Under the pieces are notes generated by a model, which saw nothing but the letters and a program-made list of their open reading frames with translations, had not been told where the DNA came from and did no database searches. 23,123 bases of DNA, taken from NCBI GenBank assembly GCA_051883075.1, contig JBJETA010000015.1, positions 1 through 23,123 of the forward strand, written 5' to 3'. A program made the translations under genes and the position numbers. This document shows, one piece after another, positions 15,133 through 23,123 of this stretch (positions are counted from its first letter, which is position 1; each line of letters opens with the position of its first letter). This DNA comes from Aminipila sp051883075 (GTDB taxonomy: Bacteria; Bacillota; Clostridia; Peptostreptococcales; Anaerovoracaceae).

Positions 15133-16533
15133 TTATTTTTCCATGCAGATGCGTATTTGTTCCAACGCTTCTTCCAGCCTGCACATATTGAGATTTGAAT
15201 AGTTAAAAATAAAAGTATGCGCTGCTGTTTCAGGAGGTCTGCGGTAATACCCGGCCAATGCCGTAATATGTATTTTCTTTTCAGAAAGCCTTTTTATAAG
15301 CTGTTCATCCGGCACCTCCGTATCAAGGCACAGCAGGAAATGCAGCCCTGAATCCTTTTCTATAATCCTGCAGACATCTTTCAGGGAGCTTTTATTTATA
15401 ATCTCCATGACCTGCTCTCTCTGCCTGCTGTAGAAATTTCTCATTCTGTTTATATGCTTCTCAAAATACCCGTCGTTTATGAATCTTGCCAGCGTGTACT
15501 GTTCAAAGGTTGATACCGTGCACGAATAAAATGACATTTTCTCGTAAAACCTGTTTACCAGATGCGGAGGCAGCACCATGTAGCTTATTCGTATAGTCGG
15601 TGCCAACGATTTTGAAAAAGTATTTATGTAAATAACCTTTTCACTGACGTCTATGCTCTGTAAAGACGGAATAGGTCTGCCTGTCATCCTGAATTCACTG
15701 TCATAATCGTCTTCTATTATATATCTTCCCTCTTTTTCATTTGCCCATGCCAGAAGCTCATATCGTCTGTTTACCGGCATTGTGATTCCCGTGGGAAAAT
15801 GGTGTGTAGGGCTTATATGTACCACATCCGCTTCCGCATTTCTTATGCCTTCTGCCGTTATTCCCTGTCCGTCCATATCGGCATAGCGGCATGTTACTTC
15901 ATGACTTTTATATATCTGTCCTATTTTCTGATATCCCGGATTTTCAACACAATACGTTTTCTGACGACCCAGAAGCTGTATAAGCACACCGTAAAGATAT
16001 TCTGTTCCCGCGCCTATTATGATCTGCTCCGGGTCCGCTGACATTCCGCGAAAAGATTTCAGGTGGTCAGCAACAGCCTGCCTCAGAAGCATTATCCCTG
16101 AGCTGGGTGAGTTAATCATAAGCTCCTTTTCATTTTCGGAAAAGGTTTCACGCATAAGCTTCGCCCATATGGAAAAAGGGAAGCTTTCAGGGTTGGCATT
16201 ATTGCCTGAAAAATTCTCAATATATTCAGGGGGTTCCTTTGGTGTAATAATGCCTGACACCGTGGCTGAAGATTTTATTTTTTCTATGCCCGATATATTC
16301 GCAACAAAATATCCACGCTTTGGTATTGTGTAAATATATCCCTCGCTTATCAGCTGGCCATATGCATTTTCCACAGTAATGGTACTTACTCCCAAATGCT
16401 TTGCAAAGCTTCTTTTTGACGGGAGATGCTCATCCCCCTTTAAATTTCCGCTTATTATATCGTTTTTTATGCATCGGTAAAGGTATTCGTACATTGAATC
16501 CGTGCCTATGTTGTCAAAAGTATATGTCAGCAA
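15133..16533 (-). CDS. pdxR: MocR/PdxR-type regulator of PLP synthesis
   Basis: 466 residues, the usual MocR size. An N-terminal GntR-type winged helix (about 15-80, LPSKRSFAKHLGVSTITVENAY) is joined to a fold-type I aminotransferase domain. The PLP contacts EDDYDSEF (274-281) and the lysine of NTFSKSL (K308) are present, so PLP probably acts as effector. It is divergent from pdxST, the classic PdxR arrangement. PdxR proteins activate pdxST when PLP is low and repress themselves. The start is a TTG at 16533 with AGGAG seven bases upstream; no better ATG exists before the DNA-binding domain. Confidence 0.9.
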   Translation of the reverse strand: MLTYTFDNIGTDSMYEYLYRCIKNDIISGNLKGDEHLPSKRSFAKHLGVSTITVENAYGQLISEGYIYTIPKRGYFVANISGIEKIKSSATVSGIITPKEPPEYIENFSGNNANPESFPFSIWAKLMRETFSENEKELMINSPSSGIMLLRQAVADHLKSFRGMSADPEQIIIGAGTEYLYGVLIQLLGRQKTYCVENPGYQKIGQIYKSHEVTCRYADMDGQGITAEGIRNAEADVVHISPTHHFPTGITMPVNRRYELLAWANEKEGRYIIEDDYDSEFRMTGRPIPSLQSIDVSEKVIYINTFSKSLAPTIRISYMVLPPHLVNRFYEKMSFYSCTVSTFEQYTLARFINDGYFEKHINRMRNFYSRQREQVMEIINKSSLKDVCRIIEKDSGLHFLLCLDTEVPDEQLIKRLSEKKIHITALAGYYRRPPETAAHTFIFNYSNLNMCRLEEALEQIRICMEK

Positions 16534-16547
16534 TTTTCTTCTCCTAT

Positions 16548-16593
16548 CTGGCTATAAAAAATCAAAACATTTTGAGCATTTTTATATGTCCAG
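16548..16593. promoter_or_regulatory. Candidate PdxR operator
   Basis: CTGG-C-TATAAAAA (16548-16560) faces TTTTTATA-TGT-CCAG (16579-16593), an imperfect inverted repeat between pdxR and pdxS. A related TATATGTCAG (16521-16530) overlaps the pdxR start codon region as a direct repeat. A TATAAT at 16607-16612 could be the pdxS -10; no good -35 precedes it and the dyad lies where one would be, as expected for an activated promoter. Confidence 0.5.
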
Positions 16594-16676
16594 TTTTAGT
16601 GTAGCATATAATCGTCGCGGGAGCAAGAGAAGCTGAAGCGATAAAAATATTATCAAAATAACATACGGAGGTTTTT

Positions 16677-17552
16677 ATGGATAACAGACAGTACGAATTA
16701 AACAAAGGGCTTGCACAAATGTTAAAAGGCGGGGTAATTATGGATGTTACAACTCCTGAGCAGGCAAAAATAGCAGAAGCGGCAGGTGCCTGCGCAGTTA
16801 TGGCTCTGGAGCGTATTCCTGCGGATATCAGGGCTGCCGGCGGTATTTCGCGTATGAGCGATCCTAAGATGATTAAAGGTATTCAGGATGCTGTAAGCAT
16901 TCCTGTTATGGCAAAATGCAGAATAGGCCATTTCGTTGAAGCCCAGGTTTTGGAGGCTCTTGAAATAGATTACATAGATGAGTCCGAGGTTCTTTCTCCC
17001 GCGGATGATGTTTATCACATAGACAAGACAGGTTTCAGGGTTCCTTTCGTGTGCGGAGCCAGGGATCTGGGAGAAGCACTGAGAAGAATAAACGAGGGTG
17101 CCTCAATGATAAGAACAAAGGGAGAACCGGGAACAGGTGATATTATCCAGGCTGTAAGGCACATGAGAAAAATGAATTCCCAGATTGCACAGATAAGGGG
17201 CATGCGTGCCGACGAGCTGTTTGAGGCTGCAAAGGAACTGAGAGTACCTTATGAACTTGTACTTTATGTGCATGAGCACAATCGTCTTCCTGTCGTAAAC
17301 TTTGCTGCCGGAGGTGTCGCAACTCCTGCGGATGCCGCTCTTATGATGCAGCTCGGGGCAGAAGGAGTTTTTGTCGGTTCAGGTATATTTAAATCCGGCA
17401 ATCCTGAAAAAAGAGCAAATGCCATAGTAAAGGCAGTAACAAACTATACTGATGCAAAGCTTATAGCCGAGCTTTCCGCAGATCTTGGCGAAGCCATGGT
17501 TGGTATAAACGAGCAGGAAATAAAGCTTATTATGGAGGAAAGGGGTATATAG
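16677..17552 (+). CDS. pdxS: Pyridoxal 5'-phosphate synthase lyase subunit PdxS
   Basis: 291 residues, full length. PdxS is a TIM-barrel enzyme that builds PLP from ribose 5-phosphate, glyceraldehyde 3-phosphate and ammonia from PdxT, in a dodecameric complex in the cytosol. Key residues are visible: D23 (IMDVT), the imine-forming lysine K80 (VMAKCRIGH) and the second lysine K148 (RTKGEPGTGD). GGAGG precedes the ATG by about 6 bases. pdxT follows after 6 bases, and pdxR is divergent. PLP is the cofactor of KamA in this window, though nothing in the sequence links their regulation. Confidence 0.97.
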   Translation: MDNRQYELNKGLAQMLKGGVIMDVTTPEQAKIAEAAGACAVMALERIPADIRAAGGISRMSDPKMIKGIQDAVSIPVMAKCRIGHFVEAQVLEALEIDYIDESEVLSPADDVYHIDKTGFRVPFVCGARDLGEALRRINEGASMIRTKGEPGTGDIIQAVRHMRKMNSQIAQIRGMRADELFEAAKELRVPYELVLYVHEHNRLPVVNFAAGGVATPADAALMMQLGAEGVFVGSGIFKSGNPEKRANAIVKAVTNYTDAKLIAELSADLGEAMVGINEQEIKLIMEERGI

Positions 17553-17558
17553 GCAAAT

Positions 17559-18128
17559 ATGAAAATTGGAATTTTAGCACTTCAGGGGGCTTTTGCGGAG
17601 CACAGAAGCATGCTGGAATCTCTGGGAGCCGATTGTGTTGAACTCCGTCAGCTTTCCGATATAGATGATACTCTCGACGGCCTTGTTCTTCCCGGTGGCG
17701 AAAGCACTGTCCAGGGAAAGCTGCTTCATGAGCTGGACATGTTTAACACGCTGAAAGAAAAAATAGAAAACGGTATGCCCGTCCTGGCAACCTGTGCCGG
17801 GCTTATACTTCTTTCGGAAAATATTGAAAACGACAAAAACAGATATTTTGCAACTCTGCCTGTATGCGTGAAACGCAATGCATACGGCAGACAGCTTGGG
17901 AGCTTCACATCCTCATATCATATGGAGCACATCGGCATCTTTGAAATGACCTTTATCCGCGCTCCTTATGTGGTATCATCAGACAATGATGTGGAAATCC
18001 TCGCTATGGCAGAAGACAAAATTGTAGGGGTTAAATATAAAAATCAGATAGGTCTTGCTTTTCATCCCGAGCTTGGCAGAGATACACGAATACATAAATA
18101 CTTTCTTGAACTGGTAAAGGGCAATTAA
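17559..18128 (+). CDS. pdxT: Pyridoxal 5'-phosphate synthase glutaminase subunit PdxT
   Basis: 189 residues, full length. A class I glutamine amidotransferase supplying ammonia to PdxS. The family motif GGEST is at 47-51, the nucleophile is C79 (VLATCAGL), and H169 and E171 (FHPEL) complete the triad. It starts 6 bases after pdxS with a GGAGGAAAGGGG ribosome site inside the pdxS end, so the two are translated from one message. A terminator follows immediately. Confidence 0.97.
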   Translation: MKIGILALQGAFAEHRSMLESLGADCVELRQLSDIDDTLDGLVLPGGESTVQGKLLHELDMFNTLKEKIENGMPVLATCAGLILLSENIENDKNRYFATLPVCVKRNAYGRQLGSFTSSYHMEHIGIFEMTFIRAPYVVSSDNDVEILAMAEDKIVGVKYKNQIGLAFHPELGRDTRIHKYFLELVKGN

Positions 18129-18130
18129 TA

Positions 18131-18182
18131 AAAAACTCTGAAGCCGGTTCGGCTACATGCCGACCCGGTTCAGAGTTTTTTA
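18131..18182. terminator. Bidirectional terminator between pdxT and the RND permease gene
   Basis: AAAAACTCTGAA (18131-18142) pairs with TTCAGAGTTTTT (18169-18180), and an inner stem TCGGC/GCCGA closes on TACAT. T-runs follow on both strands (TTTTTTA on plus, TTTTTTATT on minus), so it can end both pdxST and the leftward efflux operon. Confidence 0.88.
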
Positions 18183-18204
18183 TGTTTTTGTCTAAAAAAG
18201 GTTT

Positions 18205-21200
18205 TTATTCAAATATCTTATCCTTCATGGTTCTTCTCTTTGTAGGTTTTCCGTTTATTACAAGGTAATATACAGGAAGCATCAGAAGAGCAAGAACTGT
18301 TGAAGCAATAAGTCCACCCACGTCTACAAGAGCAAGACCCTGCAGCATTTCTCCGCTGTCACCGTAGCCAAGAGCCAGAGGTATCATAGCTACAATAGTA
18401 GTAAGCGTAGTCATAAATATAGGTCTCATACGGATAACTCCCGCATCAACAACCGCTTCCTTAAGAGGTCTGTCATCCTTCAGCTGGTTTACCGTATCCA
18501 CATAAAGAATACCGTTATTTACTACCGTACCAATTAATATCAGGAATCCTAACAGTGATGTCATACTGATAGGCACGTCAAACAGGAACAGCAATCCGAA
18601 GGAACCAATAAGTGAGAACGGTATCGTAGTCATAACCATGATTGAGAATCTAGGAGATTCAAACTGTGCAGCCATTACTACGAACAGAAGGAATACCGCT
18701 GTCAAAATGGCGGTGCCCAAAGCAGTAAATTCTTCAACCATCATTTCTTCCTGTGAGTTCTGCGCAAGGGTAACAGTATCATTCAGATAAGTTTTTTCAA
18801 AGTACTTATCAAGGAATTCTCCTGTTTTTTCCGTTGCCTTATCCGTATATTCAGCAGTAATTGTTACCCTGTATTGCTTATCTACTCTTTCCAGAGTCTG
18901 AGGGCTGTCTTTGAAGCCTATTTCAGCAATATCCTTTAAGGCCACAGAACCTCCCATGGAGTTTGTAAGTGTTATGCCTCTTACCTTATCCAGAGTATCA
19001 TACTCATCTTCGGCATACTCTACCATTACACTTACTTCCTCTTCATTAATATCCATTGTAGTCGCTTCAACACCGCTGAGCATCTGATTTATGGTTGCTC
19101 CTACCTGTACCGGTGAAAGCCCCTCTGCTGCCGCTTTGAGAGGATCAACAGTTACTTTGACAACCGGAGCTGCATTTTCCAGAGTTGAGTGTACCATATT
19201 TACATCGTCTCTTCGTTTCAGCTGTTTTACAATCTTATCTGAAGTTTCCTTCAGCTCATCATACTGAGTGCTCTGAAGGATTAATTCATAACTGCTGTTA
19301 TCAATTGACATGCTCATATCAGAGCCTTCGTCCATGGTAATTCTGCAGTTTGAGAAACTGTTCATTGTAGGCTTCCAGAGCTTTATCAGTTCTTCTTCAT
19401 CCACTTTTGCATCATCATACAGGTATGCTGTTATGGATGCATTGCTTCCCGACGTGCTCATGGCCGTTCCGCCGAAGGAAACCGTATATTCCTCAATATT
19501 TTCATCTTCAGAAACAAATTTTTCTATAGGTGTTATAATCTTGTCTACTTCTTCTACCGAAAGACCCGGTCTTGTTTCTATCGTTATCTCAACAGAACCG
19601 TTTCCAACCGTAGTCATTAGATCTGTGTCAAGTGTTCCTGCCGCAACAAAGGATAGTATTAACAGAACTACAGAAACAGCAATAACAGTCTTTCTCTTTG
19701 GCAGGATAACCTTCATCCATTCTCTGTATTTGTTCTGCAGCTTTCTGATTATCTTGTTTGCAGGCGCCTCCTTCCTCTCCGCAGGTCTGTAAAGAGCATA
19801 GCAAAGAGGAACTATGGTAATGGCGGAAATCAATGATGCAACCATACAAAATACGATAGTGAATCCCAGAGGTTTAAACATCTGTCCACTCATACCATTT
19901 AGTACTGCAAGAGGTAAAAATACTACGCAGGTTGTAACAGTTGAACCTATAACTGAATTTACAACCATACGCGTACCTTCAAGGGCTGCCTTCTTATAAT
20001 TGGAAACTTTTGCGTCCTCTCTGCTGAAATAAGTCTCTTCCGAAATAAGATTTTCAGCACCTCTGAAACAGCTTTCCAATACTACGATAGAGTTATCTAC
20101 CATCATACCTACACCGAGTACCAACGCTCCCAACGTAAGCATATTTAACGAGAAGCCCATCATATTCATCATGAACAGTGCCGAGAATATCGCCACAGGG
20201 ATGGAACTTCCTACAATAAGTGATGCTTTAGGCTCACCAAAGAACAGGAAGATAATAATCATCGCCGTGATAATGGCCATAATCAGAGTCTGTACTACGC
20301 TCTTCAGTGCAGACTTAATCTGATCACTTGTATCCATAATAATCCTCATATCAAGGTTAGGATCTGCAGCCTTCAGCTTTTCAACAGTTTTCATTACATC
20401 ATTTGAAACTTCAATGTCTGTCTTACCCTGCTGCTTTTTCATTGCAAGTGTGATAGTATCTTCGCCATTGTAACGGCTGATACTTGTTTCCTCTTCAAGC
20501 GCTTCATACACATTTGCAACATCCTGAAGATATATTACATTGCCGTTTCCTACCGAAATAGGAATTGTTTTCAGACTGTCAATATCATCAAAGGATACTT
20601 CCGTAGATACTGATAAATCAAGTCCTCCTACGGCAGTTGAGCCTGCAGGATATGCAAAGTCCGCAGCGGCGATAGCCTGAACGACCGAATTCATATTCAG
20701 GTTATACTGCGCAAGCTTATCTGCATTGAGCTGTATCCTTACATAAGAAGCCTGACCACCGGTCGTATCTACACTCGCAACAGAGTTTATCTTTTCAAAT
20801 TCAGGTATAATCTGTTCATTTACATAGTTATATAAATTTGCCTGCTTTTCATTTTTTACCGACATCATAATTGTAGGCATATCATTTATATCCATCTCTA
20901 CAATAGTCGGAGAATCCGCATCATCAGGCAAATCTCTTTCAATACGGTCCATTTCCTTTTTTAAATCCAGATATGCCGTATCAAGATTTGTTCCGTATTC
21001 GTACTGAATGATAACAAGTGAAATATTTTCCATCGAATACGACATGACTGAATCTACACCCGATATGGTGTCTATCTGGTCTTCTATGGGTTTGCTGACC
21101 AGCTCATCAATATCGTCAGGGCTGGCGCCTCCGTATGTAGTTGCCACAAGCATAACCGGCATCTCCATCTCAGGGGTCAGTTCAAGCTTCGCCCCCATTA

Positions 21201-21285
21201 TCGAAGATATACCGAATACAAAAAGTGATACTACGCAAAGTACGGCAGTTACCGGTCTGCGCAGTACAAATCTGGTAAATCCCAT
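18205..21285 (-). CDS. RND-family efflux permease
   Basis: 1026 residues, the size of AcrB/SwrC-type proton-driven exporters of the inner membrane. It starts with the typical MGFTRFVLRRPVTAV and TM1 (about 12-30). A large extracytoplasmic loop, a membrane block (about 328-490), a second loop and a final membrane block (about 860-1005) follow, the standard two-repeat layout. In the proton-relay segment D397 is kept (GMMVDNSIVV) but the second aspartate of AcrB is N398, and the AcrB lysine of TM10 is N923 (TVVNNGIL). The partner adaptor is encoded 12 bases upstream. No outer-membrane channel is present, as expected for a monoderm cell. Substrate unknown. Confidence 0.94.
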   Translation of the reverse strand: MGFTRFVLRRPVTAVLCVVSLFVFGISSIMGAKLELTPEMEMPVMLVATTYGGASPDDIDELVSKPIEDQIDTISGVDSVMSYSMENISLVIIQYEYGTNLDTAYLDLKKEMDRIERDLPDDADSPTIVEMDINDMPTIMMSVKNEKQANLYNYVNEQIIPEFEKINSVASVDTTGGQASYVRIQLNADKLAQYNLNMNSVVQAIAAADFAYPAGSTAVGGLDLSVSTEVSFDDIDSLKTIPISVGNGNVIYLQDVANVYEALEEETSISRYNGEDTITLAMKKQQGKTDIEVSNDVMKTVEKLKAADPNLDMRIIMDTSDQIKSALKSVVQTLIMAIITAMIIIFLFFGEPKASLIVGSSIPVAIFSALFMMNMMGFSLNMLTLGALVLGVGMMVDNSIVVLESCFRGAENLISEETYFSREDAKVSNYKKAALEGTRMVVNSVIGSTVTTCVVFLPLAVLNGMSGQMFKPLGFTIVFCMVASLISAITIVPLCYALYRPAERKEAPANKIIRKLQNKYREWMKVILPKRKTVIAVSVVLLILSFVAAGTLDTDLMTTVGNGSVEITIETRPGLSVEEVDKIITPIEKFVSEDENIEEYTVSFGGTAMSTSGSNASITAYLYDDAKVDEEELIKLWKPTMNSFSNCRITMDEGSDMSMSIDNSSYELILQSTQYDELKETSDKIVKQLKRRDDVNMVHSTLENAAPVVKVTVDPLKAAAEGLSPVQVGATINQMLSGVEATTMDINEEEVSVMVEYAEDEYDTLDKVRGITLTNSMGGSVALKDIAEIGFKDSPQTLERVDKQYRVTITAEYTDKATEKTGEFLDKYFEKTYLNDTVTLAQNSQEEMMVEEFTALGTAILTAVFLLFVVMAAQFESPRFSIMVMTTIPFSLIGSFGLLFLFDVPISMTSLLGFLILIGTVVNNGILYVDTVNQLKDDRPLKEAVVDAGVIRMRPIFMTTLTTIVAMIPLALGYGDSGEMLQGLALVDVGGLIASTVLALLMLPVYYLVINGKPTKRRTMKDKIFE

Positions 21286-21297
21286 TCTCCTGCCCCC

Positions 21298-22368
21298 TTA
21301 CTTAGTTTCTTTTTTGTCTTTTGCCAAGGTTACCTCTGCATCATCATAAAGTTCTGAGTTCCATGTTGTAATAACTTTGTCGCTCTTTGTAAGTCCTGAC
21401 AGAACTTCTGCATTGTTCTGATCCGAAAGTCCTATTTCAATAAAAGTCTGCTTTGCCTTTCCGTCTACATAAGTATATACAAATGATTCCCCGTTTTCAT
21501 AATAAACAGCATCCACAGGTATTACCATAACATCCGATGCTCTGTCTGATGTAACCCATACCTTTGCCGATGTTCCGGTTGCAAGGTTTTCTCCGTTTTC
21601 TATCATAGCCTTTACATCAAAAAGTCCTGTTGATGCATCTACCATGCTGCTTACTTCAGTAATAACTCCGCGATAGTCTGTTCCTGCTTTTTCAAGACTG
21701 ATTGCATCGCCTACATTCAGACCCTTCACAATGTTTTCCGTTACACTGAACTTCAGAACCTTTTCGCTGTCTACTGTTGAAATAACAAATAAAACATTCT
21801 GTGAAGATACCTTGTCGAACACTTCTACATCACAGCTTTCAACCTTGCCGCTTATAGGGCTGACAATAATACTGTTGTCCGCCTGAATGTCATATGTATT
21901 TACCGTTGTATTGTACTGAAGCTTTGCATTTGACAATGCTGATTCCGCAGCTTCAAAGCTCTCCTTTGAAACTCCGCCGTTTTCATACAAAACCTTGGTT
22001 CTGTCGTATGCATTCTGGGCATTGTTAAGTGCAATTCTTGCAGACTCGATACTGTTGCTTAAAGACTGCAGCTGTTTGTTTTCAATAGTACAAAGCACCT
22101 GTCCGGCAGAAACCATATCCCCTGCCTTAACGTTTACGCTCTGCACTTCTCCTCCCAAATCCGAATTTATATATACTACTTCAGACGGCTCAATCTTTCC
22201 GATTAAGCTGCTTGAAACCGCAATGTTCCCTGTCATGGGATTTTCAACTTCTACAGTAGGCGGCAGTATTTCATCATACGTTTCTTTATCCATTGCTCTT
22301 GGAATAATCAGAATCGCAAGTACCACCACAACAACTGCGACGATAATAAGATTTTTCTTTTTTTTCAT
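21298..22368 (-). CDS. RND efflux membrane-fusion (adaptor) subunit
   Basis: 356 residues. An N-terminal membrane anchor (about 6-23, no lipobox cysteine) is followed by an HlyD/AcrA-type arrangement. This has a first biotinyl-lipoyl half (VQSVNVKAGDMVSAGQVLCTI, about 75-95), an alpha-helical hairpin (about 98-160), a second lipoyl half (IIVSPISGKVESCDVEVFDKV), then beta-barrel and membrane-proximal domains. It couples to the RND permease encoded 12 bases downstream. GTGAGG lies upstream of the ATG. A good -10 (TATAAT, minus strand 22435-22430) lies 62 bases before the start, but no convincing -35. The divergent response regulator is the likely controller. Confidence 0.92.
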   Translation of the reverse strand: MKKKKNLIIVAVVVVVLAILIIPRAMDKETYDEILPPTVEVENPMTGNIAVSSSLIGKIEPSEVVYINSDLGGEVQSVNVKAGDMVSAGQVLCTIENKQLQSLSNSIESARIALNNAQNAYDRTKVLYENGGVSKESFEAAESALSNAKLQYNTTVNTYDIQADNSIIVSPISGKVESCDVEVFDKVSSQNVLFVISTVDSEKVLKFSVTENIVKGLNVGDAISLEKAGTDYRGVITEVSSMVDASTGLFDVKAMIENGENLATGTSAKVWVTSDRASDVMVIPVDAVYYENGESFVYTYVDGKAKQTFIEIGLSDQNNAEVLSGLTKSDKVITTWNSELYDDAEVTLAKDKKETK

Positions 22369-22429
22369 TCTAAAGCCTCACCTTTCTTAAACAAATTTTT
22401 TCTCATTCTGAACTATTTCATTATAATAG

Positions 22430-22435
22430 AAAAGG
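22430..22435 (-). promoter_or_regulatory. Probable -10 element of the efflux operon
   Basis: TATAAT on the minus strand, about 60 bases before the adaptor ATG, without a recognisable -35, which would fit a promoter needing an activator. Confidence 0.4.
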
Positions 22436-22464
22436 AACAAAAACTGAAGATTAACAAATTGCTA

Positions 22465-22523
22465 TTTTTTGTTTATTTTTAATTTAAATACCATTGTTTT
22501 TACTTCTGTTTTTTGTTTATTTT
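22465..22523. repeat. Two 15-base direct repeats upstream of the response regulator
   Basis: TTTTTTGTTTATTTT occurs at 22465-22479 and again at 22509-22523, 44 bases apart (about four helical turns), each followed by AAATTTA-like sequence. It lies between the divergent efflux operon and response regulator gene. It may be a response-regulator binding site, or simply low-complexity AT-rich DNA. Confidence 0.35.
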
Positions 22524-22595
22524 AAATTTATATTTTGCTGATAGACTTTCAATGATAAAATGTGTACAACGTATCAGTATAAAAGGAGGCGTTTT

Positions 22596-23123
22596 ATGTT
22601 TAATATATTGGTAGTTGAAGACGATAAACATACGAGCAGACTTATGCAGGTTGTATTGGAAGATGCGGGCTATCACCCTATTCTTGCCTCTGACGGACTT
22701 AAGGCCCTTGACATTCTTGACAGCCAGCAGGTGGATCTCATCATTATGGATATCATGATGCCGAATATGGATGGATACGAGCTTACCGATGAGCTGAGAA
22801 AAGCTGATTATGATATTCCTATTCTCATGGTAACCGCAAAGCTGCAGCCTGAGGATAAGAAAAAAGGATTCCTGGTCGGAACTGATGACTATATGACAAA
22901 ACCGGTGGATGAAGAGGAAATGCTTCTCAGGATAAAAGCACTTCTCCGTCGCTCAAAGATTGTCAATGAACATAAGCTTACCGTAGGAAACACAATTCTG
23001 GAATATGACTCCCTTACAGTTGCTTACGGCGGCGATATCCAGACTCTTCCTCAGAAGGAATTCTACTTATCATATAAGCTGTTATCATATCCAAACAAAA
23101 TCTTAACAAGAATACAGCTGATG
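22596..23123 (+). CDS. OmpR/PhoB-family response regulator (partial, first 176 residues)
   Basis: Open from the ATG at 22596 (AAAAGGAGG seven bases upstream) to the right edge. The receiver domain has the acidic pocket E8/D9/D10, phospho-acceptor D52 (IIMDIMMPNMDG), a VTAK threonine/lysine region and DDYMTKPV. From about residue 128 a winged-helix domain begins (LTVGNTILEYDSLTV, LPQKEFYLSYKLLSYPNKILTR) and is cut before its recognition helix is complete. A sensor kinase may follow off the window. It is divergent from the RND operon, so it is a plausible regulator of it. Confidence 0.93.
   Translation, partial: MFNILVVEDDKHTSRLMQVVLEDAGYHPILASDGLKALDILDSQQVDLIIMDIMMPNMDGYELTDELRKADYDIPILMVTAKLQPEDKKKGFLVGTDDYMTKPVDEEEMLLRIKALLRRSKIVNEHKLTVGNTILEYDSLTVAYGGDIQTLPQKEFYLSYKLLSYPNKILTRIQLM

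Noticed and set aside
1..23123. CRISPR arrays, tRNA/rRNA genes, insertion sequences, prophage
   Set aside because: No regularly spaced repeats, tRNA-like cloverleaf, rRNA core, transposase or integrase motifs were seen on either strand.

Overview
The window looks like a chromosome segment from a low-to-moderate GC, anaerobic, amino-acid-fermenting Clostridia-type bacterium. Evidence is the B12/radical-SAM lysine fermentation genes, sigma-54 control of that pathway, strong Shine-Dalgarno sites, Mn-type CBS pyrophosphatase and the R5P-dependent PLP synthase PdxST. I cannot name the genus. No tRNA, rRNA, CRISPR array or insertion sequence was seen.

Region 1 (1-8500) is a lysine fermentation locus. 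A leftward block reads kdd copy A (4321-5352), kdd copy B (3173-4204), kamA (1704-2963), kamB (544-1566) and the start of kamC (1-516, cut by the edge). kal (7934-8323) runs rightward. Between them lies a leftward regulator gene (5690-7765). Its product joins a Kdd-like, apparently non-catalytic N-terminal domain to a sigma-54 activator AAA+ domain and a Fis-type HTH. Textbook -24/-12 promoters precede kdd copy A (5433-5447, minus) and kal (7838-7852, plus). Three copies of a GAACC-N6-GGTTC palindrome sit upstream of these promoters. I read this as a self-contained circuit in which an enzyme-derived domain probably senses a lysine-pathway intermediate and switches on both transcripts. kce, expected between kdd and kal, is absent, and kdd is duplicated.

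Region 2 (8500-14200) holds leftward housekeeping and membrane genes: a small unknown protein, a CBS/DRTGG manganese pyrophosphatase with its own sigma-A promoter, a GidA-like FAD protein, a receiver protein with a degenerate GGDEF domain, and a split ThrE-type exporter pair. A long hairpin covers the ribosome binding site of the FAD gene.

Region 3 (14200-18200) has rluB (rightward), then pdxR (leftward) divergent from pdxST (rightward), the usual vitamin B6 regulatory arrangement.

Region 4 (18200-23123) encodes an RND-type efflux permease and its membrane-fusion partner (leftward), divergent from an OmpR-family response regulator that runs off the right edge.
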